The notes under the pieces were generated by a model. It was not told the origin of the DNA. It ran no database searches and worked only from the letters and a program-made list of their open reading frames with translations. Positions 46,497-57,385 of a stretch of 64,000 nucleotides of DNA are shown here, in pieces. The stretch lies in contig JACKJP010000002.1 of the NCBI GenBank assembly GCA_020637895.1, forward strand, positions 1,116,001 through 1,180,000, read 5' to 3'. The position numbers and the translations under genes were made by a program. Numbering within the stretch: position 1 is the first letter of the stretch; each line of letters begins with the position of its first letter. Origin of the DNA: Rhodobiaceae bacterium. Its GTDB lineage: Bacteria > Pseudomonadota > Alphaproteobacteria > Rhizobiales > Tepidamorphaceae.

Positions 46497-49472
46497 ATGG
46501 CCCGACAGGATCAGAACGAACTTTTCGCTCAAACGTCATTCCTTTATGGCGGCAACGCCGCCTTCCTTGAACAGATGCACGCACGCTACGCGGAAAACCC
46601 CGCGTCGGTGGACGAGCAGTGGCGCGACTTCTTTGCCCAGCTCAAGGACGATCCGAAGGAAGTCGAGACCGAAGCGCGCGGCGCCAGCTGGAAGCGCAAG
46701 GACTGGCCGATCATCGCCAATGGCGAACTGGTCTCCGCGCTCGACGGCGACTGGTCGTCGCTGGAGAAGGCCGTCGCCGGCAAGGTGAAAGCCAAGGCCG
46801 CCGAAACGGGCGCCGGTCTCAGCGAGGAAATGGCGCAACAGATCGCACGCGATTCGGTGCGCGCGCTGATGATGATCCGTGCCTACCGCATGCGTGGCCA
46901 TCTTCACGCCAATCTCGATCCGCTCGGCCTTGAGCCGCAGAAGGATCATGAGGAGCTTCATCCCTCAAGCTACGGCTTTGAAGACTCCGACTGGGACCGT
47001 CCGATCTTCATCGATCACGTGCTCGGGCTTGAATTCGCGACGATCCGCGAAATGCTGGAAATCCTGCGCCGGACCTATTGCGAGACGATCGGTGTGGAAT
47101 TCATGCACATCTCCGATCCAGCGGCGAAGTCGTGGATTCAGGAGCGCATCGAAGGTCCGGACAAGGGTGTGGCATTCACGCCGGAAGGCAAGAAGGCTAT
47201 CCTCAACAAGCTTGTGGAGTCGGAGGGCTTCGAGCGGTTTCTGGATGTCCGCTACACCGGCACCAAGCGTTTCGGCCTCGACGGCGCGGAATCCCTGATT
47301 CCGGCGCTTGAGCAGATCATCAAGCGCGGCGGCGCGCTGGGTGTTCAGGAAATCGTCTTCGGCATGGCCCATCGTGGCCGCCTCAACGTCCTCAGCCAGG
47401 TGATGGGCAAGCCGCACCGGGCCATCTTCCATGAGTTCAAGGGCGGTTCCTACGCTCCCGACGAAGTGGAAGGCTCGGGCGACGTCAAATACCATCTGGG
47501 TGCATCGTCTGACCGCGAGTTCGACAACAACAAGGTGCATCTGTCCCTGACAGCGAATCCATCGCATCTGGAAATCGTCGATCCGGTCGTTCTCGGCAAG
47601 GCGCGCGCGAAGCAGGACCAGATGGTCGATCCCGATCCGGAGACCGGGTCGCGCGACCGTTCCGGCGTGCTGCCGCTGCTGCTGCATGGCGATGCGGCGT
47701 TTGCCGGTCAGGGCGTGGTCGCGGAGTGCTTCGGCCTGTCGGGCCTGAAGGGGCACCGCACGGGCGGTTCGATCCACTTCATCATCAACAACCAGATCGG
47801 CTTCACCACCTATCCGGGCTTTTCGCGTTCCTCGCCCTACCCGTCGGACGTCGCCAAGGTCGTCGAGGCGCCGATCCTTCATTGCAACGGCGACGATCCG
47901 GAAGCCGTCGTCTTCTGCGCCAAGGTCGCCATCGAGTTCCGGCAGAAGTTCGGACGTCCGGTCGTGGTGGACATGTTCTGCTACCGCCGCTTCGGACACA
48001 ATGAAGGCGACGAGCCGGCTTTCACCCAGCCGCTCATGTACAAGAAGATCCGCTCGCATCCGACGACCCTCCAGATCTATGCCGAAAAGCTGATCGGCGA
48101 AGGTCTGGTGACGGCCGAGGATGTCGAGAAGATGAAGGCTGACTGGCGCGCCAGACTCGACACCGAGTATGAAGCCGGCCAGGCCTACAAGCCCAACCGC
48201 GCCGACTGGCTGGATGGCCGCTGGGCCGGTCTGACAGTCGCGCAGGACGACGGGCCGCGGCGTGGTCAGACAGGCGTGGATATCGACCGGCTGAAGGCGA
48301 TCGGCAAGCGCATTACAGAGGTGCCCGAGACCTTCCACGTCCACCGCACGATCCGCCGTTTCCTCGACAACCGTCAGTCGATGCTGGATAGCGGCGAGGG
48401 GCTGGACTGGGCAACCGGCGAGGCGCTGGCATTCGCGACGTTGCTCGATGAAGGCAATCCTGTCCGCCTTTCCGGCCAGGACGTGGAGCGCGGCACCTTC
48501 TCGCAGCGCCACAGTGTGCTGATCGATCAGGAAGACGAGAGCCGTTACATCCCGTTCAATCACGTCCGCGACGACCAGACGGCGCGCTATGACGTCATCA
48601 ATTCGATGCTGTCGGAAGAGGCGGTTCTGGCCTTCGAGTATGGCTATTCGCTGCAGGAACCGAAGGGCCTGATCCTCTGGGAAGGCCAGTTCGGCGATTT
48701 TGCGAACGGTGCCCAGGTCGTCTTCGATCAGTTCCTTTCGTCGGGCGAACGCAAGTGGTTGCGCATGTCCGGTCTCGTCTGCCTGCTGCCGCATGGCTAT
48801 GAAGGCCAGGGGCCGGAGCATTCCTCCGCGCGGCTGGAGCGGTTCCTCCAGTCATGCGCGGAAGACAACTGGCAGGTCGCAAACTGCACGACGCCGGCCA
48901 ACTATTTCCATATCCTGCGCCGACAGCTCAAACGCGACTTCCGCAAGCCGCTGATCCTGATGACGCCGAAATCGCTGCTGCGGCACAAGCGGGCGGTTTC
49001 CCGGCTCGACGAGTTCGGTCCGGAAACGTCGTTCCACCGCGTGCTCTGGGACGATGCGGAACATCTGCCCGATCAGGAAGTGCGCCTGGTAAAGGACGCC
49101 AAGATCCGCCGCGTCGTGATGTGCACCGGCAAGGTCTATTACGATCTATACGAAGAGCGCGAGAAACGTCGCATCAACGACATCTATCTGATGCGCGTGG
49201 AACAGCTTTATCCGTTCCCCGCCAAGGCGCTGATGGGCGAGCTTACGCGGTTCAAGACGGCAGACATGGTCTGGTGCCAGGAAGAGCCCAAGAACATGGG
49301 CGCCTGGAGCTTCATCGAGCCCAATCTGGAATGGGTGCTGACCCAGATCGGGGCCAAGCACCAGCGTGCCCGCTACGCCGGACGCCATGCCTCAGCCGCG
49401 ACGGCAACGGGTCTGATGTCAAAACACAATGCGCAATTGCAGGCCTTCCTCGACGAAGCGCTCGCCGACTGA
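46497..49472 (+). CDS. sucA: 2-oxoglutarate dehydrogenase E1 component
   Basis: 991 residues. N-terminal FLYGGNAAFLEQMHARY, thiamine-diphosphate region GDAAFAGQGVVAECFGLSG with NNQIGFTTYP, and C-terminal PKSLLRHKRAVSRLDEF are E1o features. It decarboxylates 2-oxoglutarate and passes succinyl groups to SucB. Tandem ATGs at 46494 and 46497 both fit; AGGGA spacing favours 46497 (MARQDQ). 94 bases after sucD. Confidence 0.98.
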   Translation: MARQDQNELFAQTSFLYGGNAAFLEQMHARYAENPASVDEQWRDFFAQLKDDPKEVETEARGASWKRKDWPIIANGELVSALDGDWSSLEKAVAGKVKAKAAETGAGLSEEMAQQIARDSVRALMMIRAYRMRGHLHANLDPLGLEPQKDHEELHPSSYGFEDSDWDRPIFIDHVLGLEFATIREMLEILRRTYCETIGVEFMHISDPAAKSWIQERIEGPDKGVAFTPEGKKAILNKLVESEGFERFLDVRYTGTKRFGLDGAESLIPALEQIIKRGGALGVQEIVFGMAHRGRLNVLSQVMGKPHRAIFHEFKGGSYAPDEVEGSGDVKYHLGASSDREFDNNKVHLSLTANPSHLEIVDPVVLGKARAKQDQMVDPDPETGSRDRSGVLPLLLHGDAAFAGQGVVAECFGLSGLKGHRTGGSIHFIINNQIGFTTYPGFSRSSPYPSDVAKVVEAPILHCNGDDPEAVVFCAKVAIEFRQKFGRPVVVDMFCYRRFGHNEGDEPAFTQPLMYKKIRSHPTTLQIYAEKLIGEGLVTAEDVEKMKADWRARLDTEYEAGQAYKPNRADWLDGRWAGLTVAQDDGPRRGQTGVDIDRLKAIGKRITEVPETFHVHRTIRRFLDNRQSMLDSGEGLDWATGEALAFATLLDEGNPVRLSGQDVERGTFSQRHSVLIDQEDESRYIPFNHVRDDQTARYDVINSMLSEEAVLAFEYGYSLQEPKGLILWEGQFGDFANGAQVVFDQFLSSGERKWLRMSGLVCLLPHGYEGQGPEHSSARLERFLQSCAEDNWQVANCTTPANYFHILRRQLKRDFRKPLILMTPKSLLRHKRAVSRLDEFGPETSFHRVLWDDAEHLPDQEVRLVKDAKIRRVVMCTGKVYYDLYEEREKRRINDIYLMRVEQLYPFPAKALMGELTRFKTADMVWCQEEPKNMGAWSFIEPNLEWVLTQIGAKHQRARYAGRHASAATATGLMSKHNAQLQAFLDEALAD

Positions 49473-49491
49473 ACCTTATCGGAGAAGACAG

Positions 49492-50709
49492 ATGGCAACT
49501 GAAATCCGCGTACCGACACTCGGCGAATCGGTCACCGAAGCGACCGTCGGACAATGGTTCAAGAAGCCCGGCGAGGTCGTCTCGCAGGATGAGCCGCTCG
49601 TCGAACTGGAAACCGACAAGGTGACCGTCGAGGTGCCCGCACCGGCGTCCGGAACGCTGGCGGAAATCCTCGTCGCCGAAGGCGAGACCGTCGAGGTCGG
49701 CGCACTGCTCGGCCAGCTGCAGGCCGGCGGCGCCGCAAAGGTGGCGGCCAAGGAGACCAAGGCGGAAGCCAGGCCGGCCGAGAAGAAAGCCGAGGCGCCC
49801 AAGGCTGCCGCGGGGGCCACATCCATGCCGGCTGCACCGTCGGCGGCCAGAATGATGAAGGAACAGGGGATCGACCCGGCATCCGTTGCCGGATCGGGCA
49901 AGCGCGGCCAGGTTCTCAAGGGCGACGTCATCGATGCCATGGTCGGCGGCGGCAAGGCAGCATCGCAGCCGGCTCCGGCTGCGCGCGGGCCGGTGCCGCA
50001 GGAAGACGAGGCGCGCGAGGAACGCGTGCGGATGACGAAGCTTCGCCAGACCATCGCGCGACGCCTGAAAGATGCCCAGAACACGGCCGCGATGCTGACC
50101 ACCTTCAACGAGGTGGACATGAAGGCGGTGATGGATCTGCGTTCGTCCTACAAGGATCTGTTCGAGAAGAAGCACGGCGTGAAGCTCGGATTCATGGGCT
50201 TTTTCGTCAAGGCCGTCTGTCACGCGCTCAAGGAAGTTCCCGCCGTCAATGCCGAGATCGACGGCACCGACGTCGTCTACAAGAATTTCGCCCATATCGG
50301 CGTGGCCGTCGGTACCGACAAGGGACTGGTCGTGCCGGTTGTGCGCGATGCGGACCGGATGTCGATCGCCGAGATCGAGGCGACCATCGCCGACTTCGGC
50401 ATGCGCGCAAGAGACGGCGATCTGAAGCTCGAGGAGATGCAGGGCGGTACCTTCACCATCTCCAATGGTGGCGTCTATGGCTCGCTGATGTCGGCGCCCA
50501 TCCTCAACGCGCCGCAGTCGGGCATTCTGGGCATGCACAAGATCCAGGAGCGGCCGATGGCGATCGGCGGGCAGGTCGTCATCCGCCCGATGATGTATCT
50601 GGCGCTGTCCTACGATCACCGGATCGTCGACGGCAAGGAGGCGGTGACGTTCCTTGTACGCGTCAAGGAAAGCCTGGAAGACCCGCAGCGTCTGATCCTG
50701 GACCTTTAG
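49492..50709 (+). CDS. sucB: Dihydrolipoyllysine-residue succinyltransferase (E2)
   Basis: 405 residues: one lipoyl domain (LVELETDKVTVEVPAP with the lipoylated Lys, about 30-50), Ala/Lys linker, E3-binding domain (PSAARMMKEQGIDPASVAGS) and a catalytic domain ending LSYDHRIVDGKEAVTFL, where His and Asp do the acyl transfer. ATG 49492, 19 bases after sucA. Confidence 0.98.
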   Translation: MATEIRVPTLGESVTEATVGQWFKKPGEVVSQDEPLVELETDKVTVEVPAPASGTLAEILVAEGETVEVGALLGQLQAGGAAKVAAKETKAEARPAEKKAEAPKAAAGATSMPAAPSAARMMKEQGIDPASVAGSGKRGQVLKGDVIDAMVGGGKAASQPAPAARGPVPQEDEAREERVRMTKLRQTIARRLKDAQNTAAMLTTFNEVDMKAVMDLRSSYKDLFEKKHGVKLGFMGFFVKAVCHALKEVPAVNAEIDGTDVVYKNFAHIGVAVGTDKGLVVPVVRDADRMSIAEIEATIADFGMRARDGDLKLEEMQGGTFTISNGGVYGSLMSAPILNAPQSGILGMHKIQERPMAIGGQVVIRPMMYLALSYDHRIVDGKEAVTFLVRVKESLEDPQRLILDL

Positions 50710-50736
50710 GTCTTACGCGACCAACTGGAGGCATCA

Positions 50737-52140
50737 ATGGCCTACGATCTCATTGTCATCGGCAGCGGTCCGGGCGGCTATGTCTGCGCGATCCGGGCGG
50801 CACAGCTGGGGCTCAAGGTCGCCGTCGTCGAGAAGCGCGCGACCCATGGCGGAACCTGCCTCAATGTCGGCTGCATCCCGTCCAAGGCGATGCTTCATGC
50901 ATCCGAAGCCTTCGAACATGCCGGCCACGGGCTGGAAGCCCTTGGCGTCAAGGTCGCCGCGCCCAAGCTCGATATGAAGGCAATGATGGCGCACAAGGAC
51001 GCGACGGTGAAATCGAACGTCGATGGCGTCGCATTCCTGTTCAAGAAGAACAAGATCGAGGCGTTTCGCGGCACAGGCAAGATCCTCGGCGTGGGCAAGG
51101 TCGAGGTAACGCCTGAAAAGGGCGACAAGTCGGTGCTGGAAACCAAGGCCATCGTGATCGCGACCGGTTCGGACGTCGCGTCCCTGCCGGCGATCGAAAT
51201 CGACGAAAAAACCATCGTCAGCTCCACCGGCGCACTTGAGCTTGCCAAGGTTCCCAAGAAGCTCGCCGTCATCGGCGCGGGCGTGATCGGGCTTGAGCTC
51301 GGCTCAGTCTGGCGGCGCCTCGGGTCCGAGGTCGTCGTGATCGAATATCTCGACCGCATCCTTCCCGGCGTCGATAGCGACGTTGCCAAGCAGTTCCAGC
51401 GCATGCTCAAGAAGCAGGGCATCGAGTTCAAGCTCGGCAGCAAGGTCAACGCGGTGGAGAAGACGAAATCAGGCCTGAAGGTCACGGTCGAGCCGGCCGG
51501 CGGGGAAGCGGCCGCTGAGACCGTAGACGCCGATATCGTGCTCGTCGCGATTGGACGGAAGCCGTTCACCGAGGGGCTGGGGCTGGCAGAAGCCGGCGTC
51601 GAGCTCGACGAGCGCGGCCGGGTCAAGACCGACGGGCACTACCAGACGAATATTCCCGGCATTTATGCCATTGGCGATGTCATCGCCGGGCCGATGCTGG
51701 CGCACAAGGCGGAGGACGAGGGCGTCGCTGTAGCGGAAATCCTCGCCGGGCAGGCCGGTCACGTGAACTACGATGTGATCCCGGGCGTTGTCTACACATC
51801 GCCCGAGGTCGCCTGGGTCGGCCGCAGCGAAGAGGAGCTCAAGGCCGCCGGGATCGATTATAATGTCGGGAAGTTCCCCTTCACGGCGAATGGCCGCGCG
51901 CGAGCGATGAACCAGACGGAAGGCTTCGTCAAAGTGCTGGCGGATGCCAAATCCGACCGCGTGCTTGGCGTCCACATCGTCGGCTTCGGCGCTGGCGAAA
52001 TGATCCACGAGGCCGCCGTCCTGATGGAATTCGGCGGTTCGTCGGAGGACCTGGCCCGTACCTGCCATGCCCATCCGACGATGTCGGAGGCGGTGAAGGA
52101 AGCAGCCATGGGTGTCGCCAAGCGGTCCATCCACATCTGA
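50737..52140 (+). CDS. lpdA: Dihydrolipoyl dehydrogenase (E3)
   Basis: 467 residues. FAD site IGSGPGGYVCAIRAAQLG, redox disulfide GGTCLNVGCIPSKAML, NAD site VIGAGVIGLELGSVW, and the C-terminal His-Glu pair region ARTCHAHPTMSEAVKEAA. It reoxidises lipoamide on SucB. 27 bases after sucB and the last enzyme gene of the operon. Confidence 0.97.
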   Translation: MAYDLIVIGSGPGGYVCAIRAAQLGLKVAVVEKRATHGGTCLNVGCIPSKAMLHASEAFEHAGHGLEALGVKVAAPKLDMKAMMAHKDATVKSNVDGVAFLFKKNKIEAFRGTGKILGVGKVEVTPEKGDKSVLETKAIVIATGSDVASLPAIEIDEKTIVSSTGALELAKVPKKLAVIGAGVIGLELGSVWRRLGSEVVVIEYLDRILPGVDSDVAKQFQRMLKKQGIEFKLGSKVNAVEKTKSGLKVTVEPAGGEAAAETVDADIVLVAIGRKPFTEGLGLAEAGVELDERGRVKTDGHYQTNIPGIYAIGDVIAGPMLAHKAEDEGVAVAEILAGQAGHVNYDVIPGVVYTSPEVAWVGRSEEELKAAGIDYNVGKFPFTANGRARAMNQTEGFVKVLADAKSDRVLGVHIVGFGAGEMIHEAAVLMEFGGSSEDLARTCHAHPTMSEAVKEAAMGVAKRSIHI

Positions 52141-52149
52141 CGCGCCGAC

Positions 52150-52350
52150 ATGCGAAGCCTCGTCATCGGCCTGTTCTCGATCATCTGTCTTGCCTGTATC
52201 GTCGCCGTGGCCATGGTCGCCCATGAACTTGTCCTCCGGGCGACCGGATCGGAGATCGCGGCGCTGTCCGCCACTTTTGCGCTGACTGCGGGTGCTGCGG
52301 CAGCGCTCGGTATTCTTGTGCGCCGCGCGCGCAGCGAAACGCGGCAATAA
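52150..52350 (+). CDS. Small two-helix membrane protein
   Basis: 66 residues, two hydrophobic segments (VIGLFSIICLACIVAVAMVA and ATFALTAGAAAALGILV) joined by a short loop, with a basic end (RRARSETRQ). No family recognised. It is 9 bases after lpdA, so it may ride on that transcript; no clear Shine-Dalgarno sequence. Confidence 0.5.
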   Translation: MRSLVIGLFSIICLACIVAVAMVAHELVLRATGSEIAALSATFALTAGAAAALGILVRRARSETRQ

Positions 52351-52578
52351 GCCGCCCGACAGCTTTAGCGCTGTCATCCCCGCTTTGCCGGGCAACGGGT
52401 TCCAGGACATGACCGGTCCTCGGATTACATTCCTGTCATCTCGATGTTTTTTCGGAACAACCCGCCGCGCAGGCCGTTGCGCTTCCATCGCTTCTTCGAA
52501 ATGTCGGAAAGCGCTGACGCAGACGGAAAGACCGCGTCCAAGGGGGCCAATCAGATCCAAGCAGTGAGGAGATTTCCT

Positions 52579-53061
52579 ATGACCTTTATCAAGAAAATGC
52601 CGGCCCTCGTTACGGCGGCCGTACTTGCAACCAGCGCGTTCGCACTGACCGCCAATGCACAGAGCGTCGGCGCCGGCGCGAGCAGCGACACGGGTGTAGG
52701 CGTGTCCGTCGGCGGTACGTCGGTCGGTGGCAGCGCCAGCACTGGAACAGGTATCAATGCCGGTACGAGCGGTGCGTCCGCCGGAACCAGCGCCTCGGCG
52801 TCTGGCTCGGCAAGCGCGTCCACGCCCGGTTCGATCGACGCGATCGCACAGGCTGTGGCCCCTGAAGGCAACACCGGAGCGACTGTTTCAGCCCAGAACC
52901 AGCAGGCAATCGAAGCCCAGGTGCAGGCGCTCAACCCCGATCAGCTCGCACAGCTGAAGAAGGAATGCGCGAGCATGAGCGCGATGGGTAGCGCCAAGAT
53001 GGGCGACAAGGCCCACGCGGACACCGCGTTGAAGGCGGCCATCTGCCAGGCTGCCGGCTAA
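52579..53061 (+). CDS. Secreted Gly/Ser/Thr/Ala-rich low-complexity protein
   Basis: 160 residues. A Sec signal (ALVTAAVLATSAFALTANAQ) is cleaved near residue 25; then about 60 residues of Gly/Ser/Thr/Ala repeats (ASSDTGVGVSVGGTSVGGSA type); then a helical C-terminal domain (about 95-160) with two cysteines (LKKECASMSAM, LKAAICQAAG). GAGGAGATTTCC precedes the ATG. Function unknown; an exported low-complexity protein of the rhizobial type. Confidence 0.75.
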   Translation: MTFIKKMPALVTAAVLATSAFALTANAQSVGAGASSDTGVGVSVGGTSVGGSASTGTGINAGTSGASAGTSASASGSASASTPGSIDAIAQAVAPEGNTGATVSAQNQQAIEAQVQALNPDQLAQLKKECASMSAMGSAKMGDKAHADTALKAAICQAAG

Positions 53062-53087
53062 AACCGGAACCATCCGAGTATAAGGAC

Positions 53088-53115
53088 AGGGCGGTCGCTT
53101 CGCGGCCGCCCTTTT
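53088..53115 (+). terminator. Terminator of the secreted Gly/Ser-rich protein gene
   Basis: AGGGCGG (53088-53094) pairs with CCGCCCT (53106-53112), extended inside by CGC-TTC-GCG, followed by TTTTCGTTT. Confidence 0.8.
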
Positions 53116-53141
53116 CGTTTGGCCTCATGCCGGCCGCGCAA

Positions 53142-53158
53142 CCGGCATTGTGCTTGCA
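53142..53158 (+). promoter_or_regulatory. Sigma-54-like promoter upstream of ureD
   Basis: CCGGCATTGTGCTTGCA has GG (53144-53145) and GC (53156-53157) separated by exactly ten bases and the TTGCA -12 element; three flanking positions differ from consensus. Transcription would start near 53169, 24 bases before ureD. No NtrC-type palindrome is seen upstream, so confidence is moderate. Confidence 0.45.
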
Positions 53159-53192
53159 TCGGAGCGAAGCCGTTGAAACTATCGGGATCGCC

Positions 53193-54035
53193 ATGGACGC
53201 TTCGACGCACCTGAAACTGCAGCGCACCAGCGGGACCGCACGCGTCCGCGTCATCCCGTCGGCGGGCGCAACCCGGCTCGACGTCCTCTATCAGGAGGGC
53301 GCGGCGAAGATCCGGCTCCCGCGCGACAGACGCCGGATCTGGGCCGAAGCGGTCCTCATCAATACGGCCGGCGGGCTGACCGGCGGCGACAGTATCTGCT
53401 GGGAGGCGGAAGCGGCGGCGGGCGCTACGCTGGTGCTGACCACACAGGCCTGCGAGAAGGTCTATCGCGCATCGAGCGGCATTGCTGACGTCGAAGCCAG
53501 GCTCATTGCCGGCGAAGGCGCCCATCTCGCCTGGCTGCCGCAGGAGACAATCCTCTTTAACGAAAGCGCGCTTTCCCGCCGGATCGATGTGGATCTTGCG
53601 GCAAATGCGACCTGCCTCATCCTCGAACCGGTCATCTTCGGACGGCAGGCGATGGGCGAGGAAGTTCGAGAAACGATGCTGCGCGACAGATGGCGGGTGC
53701 GGTGTGGCGGCGCGCTCGTTCATGCCGAGGATCTGCGGGTGGAAGGCGATGCGGCGTCATTGATGAAGCGCGGCGCGATCGGTGCTGGCGCCGGTGCAAT
53801 GGCCAGCCTTCTATATATTGGCGCCGATGCCGAAGACCGGCTTTGCGGCGTTCGTTCGTTTCTGGAAGGATATGCGGATGGCCGTGCGGGTGCGAATGCA
53901 TGGCGTTGTGGCGGAACTGGCAAGCTTCTTGCCAGAATTCTAGCCAAAGACGGATTTTCGTTGCGGCGCGTTGTGATGCCGCTCGCGGAAATGCTCAATC
54001 GGCAGGCAGGTCTGCCTAGGATTTGGACAAACTAG
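53193..54035 (+). CDS. ureD: Urease accessory protein UreD
   Basis: 280 residues. LINTAGGLTGGDSICWEAEA, TTQACEKVYRA and WLPQETILFNESAL are UreD hallmarks. UreD binds apo-urease and recruits UreF and UreG for nickel insertion. ATG 53193 gives family length; an in-frame start at 53127 is unlikely. First gene of the urease cluster. Confidence 0.95.
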   Translation: MDASTHLKLQRTSGTARVRVIPSAGATRLDVLYQEGAAKIRLPRDRRRIWAEAVLINTAGGLTGGDSICWEAEAAAGATLVLTTQACEKVYRASSGIADVEARLIAGEGAHLAWLPQETILFNESALSRRIDVDLAANATCLILEPVIFGRQAMGEEVRETMLRDRWRVRCGGALVHAEDLRVEGDAASLMKRGAIGAGAGAMASLLYIGADAEDRLCGVRSFLEGYADGRAGANAWRCGGTGKLLARILAKDGFSLRRVVMPLAEMLNRQAGLPRIWTN

Positions 54036-54062
54036 AAGAACAAGCAGCGGGCAGATCTGACG

Positions 54063-54365
54063 ATGCAGTTAACGCCGAGGGAAAAGGACAAGCTTCTCAT
54101 TTCGATGGCCGCGATGGTTGCCAGGCGGCGGCTGGAGCGAGGCGTGAAGCTCAACCATCCGGAGGCGATTGCCCTGATCACCGATTTTGTCGTCGAAGGC
54201 GCCCGAGATGGGCGCTCGGTCGCCGAACTGATGGAAGCGGGCGCCCACGTGATCACCCGCGCGCAGGTGATGGAGGGCGTTGCCGAGATGATCCATGACG
54301 TACAGGTCGAGGCCACCTTTCCCGATGGCACCAAGCTGGTGACCGTTCACGAACCCATTCGCTAG
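54063..54365 (+). CDS. ureA: Urease gamma subunit
   Basis: 100 residues, MQLTPREKDKLLISMAAMV, then GVKLNHPEAIALITDFVVEG and VPDGTKLVTVHEPI-type end. It is the small structural subunit of urease. Confidence 0.98.
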   Translation: MQLTPREKDKLLISMAAMVARRRLERGVKLNHPEAIALITDFVVEGARDGRSVAELMEAGAHVITRAQVMEGVAEMIHDVQVEATFPDGTKLVTVHEPIR

Positions 54366-54399
54366 CCGCCCTGAAAATCCAAGAACAGGAAGAACGAAC

Positions 54400-54987
54400 A
54401 TGAAGCGTCTCATTCTCACCGGCATCGCCCTTGTGGCATCGACCGCGCCCGCCTTTGCCCATTACGGTCATCCCGGGCATGACTCTCTTGTCTCGGGCTT
54501 CCTGCATCCGATGACTGGCGCCGATCACGTGCTTGCCATGGTGGCAGTCGGTCTATGGGCGGCGCTGCTCGGAGGGCGGGCCTTGTGGCTGGTGCCCTCG
54601 GCGTTCGTCGCGACGATGGTCGCCGGCTTCGCTTTCGCGCTTGCCGGTGGTGCATTGCCGCTGGTGGAACCGACAATCCTCGCCTCCGTCGTCACGCTTG
54701 GCGTGCTGGTCGCGCTGGCCGTCCGCGTTCCGGCCGGCATCGGTATGGCGGTCGCCGGCTTCTTCGCGCTGTTCCACGGTTATGCGCACGGGACCGAGAT
54801 GGCGGCAGGCAGCGGGCTTTCCTACATGGCGGGCTTTGCGTTCGCGACCGCAGCGCTGCATGGTGTCGGCCTTGCGGCAGGCCTTGGGCTGACGCGGCTT
54901 TTCGACGGCCAGTCCGCCTCGACCGCATCGCGCATCGCAGGTGTCGCCACTGCCGCGGGCGGTCTCTACCTAGCCATCGCCGGTTGA
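54400..54987 (+). CDS. HupE/UreJ family nickel-uptake protein
   Basis: 195 residues: signal peptide, then a His-rich HYGHPGHDSLVSGFLHPMTGADHVLAM motif region and about five membrane helices (FFALFHGYAHGTEMA in the middle). HupE/UreJ proteins import nickel. Its place between ureA and ureB supports supplying Ni to urease. Start MKRLILTG. Confidence 0.9.
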   Translation: MKRLILTGIALVASTAPAFAHYGHPGHDSLVSGFLHPMTGADHVLAMVAVGLWAALLGGRALWLVPSAFVATMVAGFAFALAGGALPLVEPTILASVVTLGVLVALAVRVPAGIGMAVAGFFALFHGYAHGTEMAAGSGLSYMAGFAFATAALHGVGLAAGLGLTRLFDGQSASTASRIAGVATAAGGLYLAIAG

Positions 54988-54998
54988 GGGGCCAGGCC

Positions 54999-55304
54999 AT
55001 GATCCCCGGCGAGATCATCACGCCAGACGAATCCATCGAACTTAACGCTGGCGCGGCCACCGTGACCGTCATGGTTGCAAACACGGGTGACCGTCCGGTG
55101 CAGGTCGGTTCTCACTATCATTTCGCGGAGACCAATCCCTCGCTCGATTTCGACAGGGCGAAGGCGCGGGGCATGCGACTCGATATCGCTGCGGGTACGG
55201 CGGTGCGTTTCGAACCCGGCCAGTCGAGAGAAGTCACGCTGGTGCCGCTTGGCGGCGGGCGCACGGTCTACGGATTCAGACAGGAAGTCATGGGGGGCCT
55301 GTGA
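54999..55304 (+). CDS. ureB: Urease beta subunit
   Basis: 101 residues: MIPGEIITPDESIELNAG, VGSHYHFAETNPSLDFDR and AAGTAVRFEPGQSREV are UreB. ATG 54999 is 11 bases after the HupE gene. Confidence 0.97.
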   Translation: MIPGEIITPDESIELNAGAATVTVMVANTGDRPVQVGSHYHFAETNPSLDFDRAKARGMRLDIAAGTAVRFEPGQSREVTLVPLGGGRTVYGFRQEVMGGL

Positions 55305-55344
55305 TAGTAGCGATTTCCAAACAGTTTGGTCATCGGAGGGGAAA

Positions 55345-55662
55345 ATGCTGGGTTTTCTCAATAAATTGGCGGCGAAAGAGCATATAAAGCTGATGTATCA
55401 GAATTACCGCGCGGCTACTTTTTTGCACGGGTTTGAGCCAGAGCTAGCTCAGATAGCCCTGCGTCAAGTTGAGAGTCTTCAATTGATTTGGGCCCCAGGA
55501 AAAGTATTTCCGGCCGAAGTCGCGAAGAGCCTCATGAATACCAATAGAGCGCTCCGAAGGGCATATGACGGGCGCCGCTATATGGGATTGAAATCTTTCG
55601 ATCAGGAGTTCCAGCCCATACTCGGCTGGAAAGACTACTACAAATCGTTTGACTTGGGATAG
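55345..55662 (+). CDS. Uncharacterised 105-residue protein between ureB and ureC
   Basis: MLGFLNKLAAKEHIKLMYQN through LGWKDYYKSFDLG, predicted mostly helical, no signal or membrane segment. CGGAGGGGAAA is a strong ribosome site before the ATG. Base composition (about 48% GC) and codon use (many A/T-ending codons) differ sharply from its 63-65% GC neighbours, suggesting recent acquisition. It ends 3 bases before ureC, so it is read on the urease transcript. Family not recognised. Confidence 0.7.
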   Translation: MLGFLNKLAAKEHIKLMYQNYRAATFLHGFEPELAQIALRQVESLQLIWAPGKVFPAEVAKSLMNTNRALRRAYDGRRYMGLKSFDQEFQPILGWKDYYKSFDLG

Positions 55663-55665
55663 CTC

Positions 55666-57378
<1,713 letters not shown>

Positions 57379-57385
57379 GAGCTTC

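Noticed and set aside
46965..48821. A 618-codon open frame opposite sucA
   Set aside because: Same reason: a shadow of a strongly conserved gene; no domain or start signal.
52351..52440. Possible palindromic repeat after the small membrane protein (GTCATCCCCGCTTTGCCGG type)
   Set aside because: A single imperfect copy; it resembles intergenic repeats of this bacterial group but no second copy is in the window.
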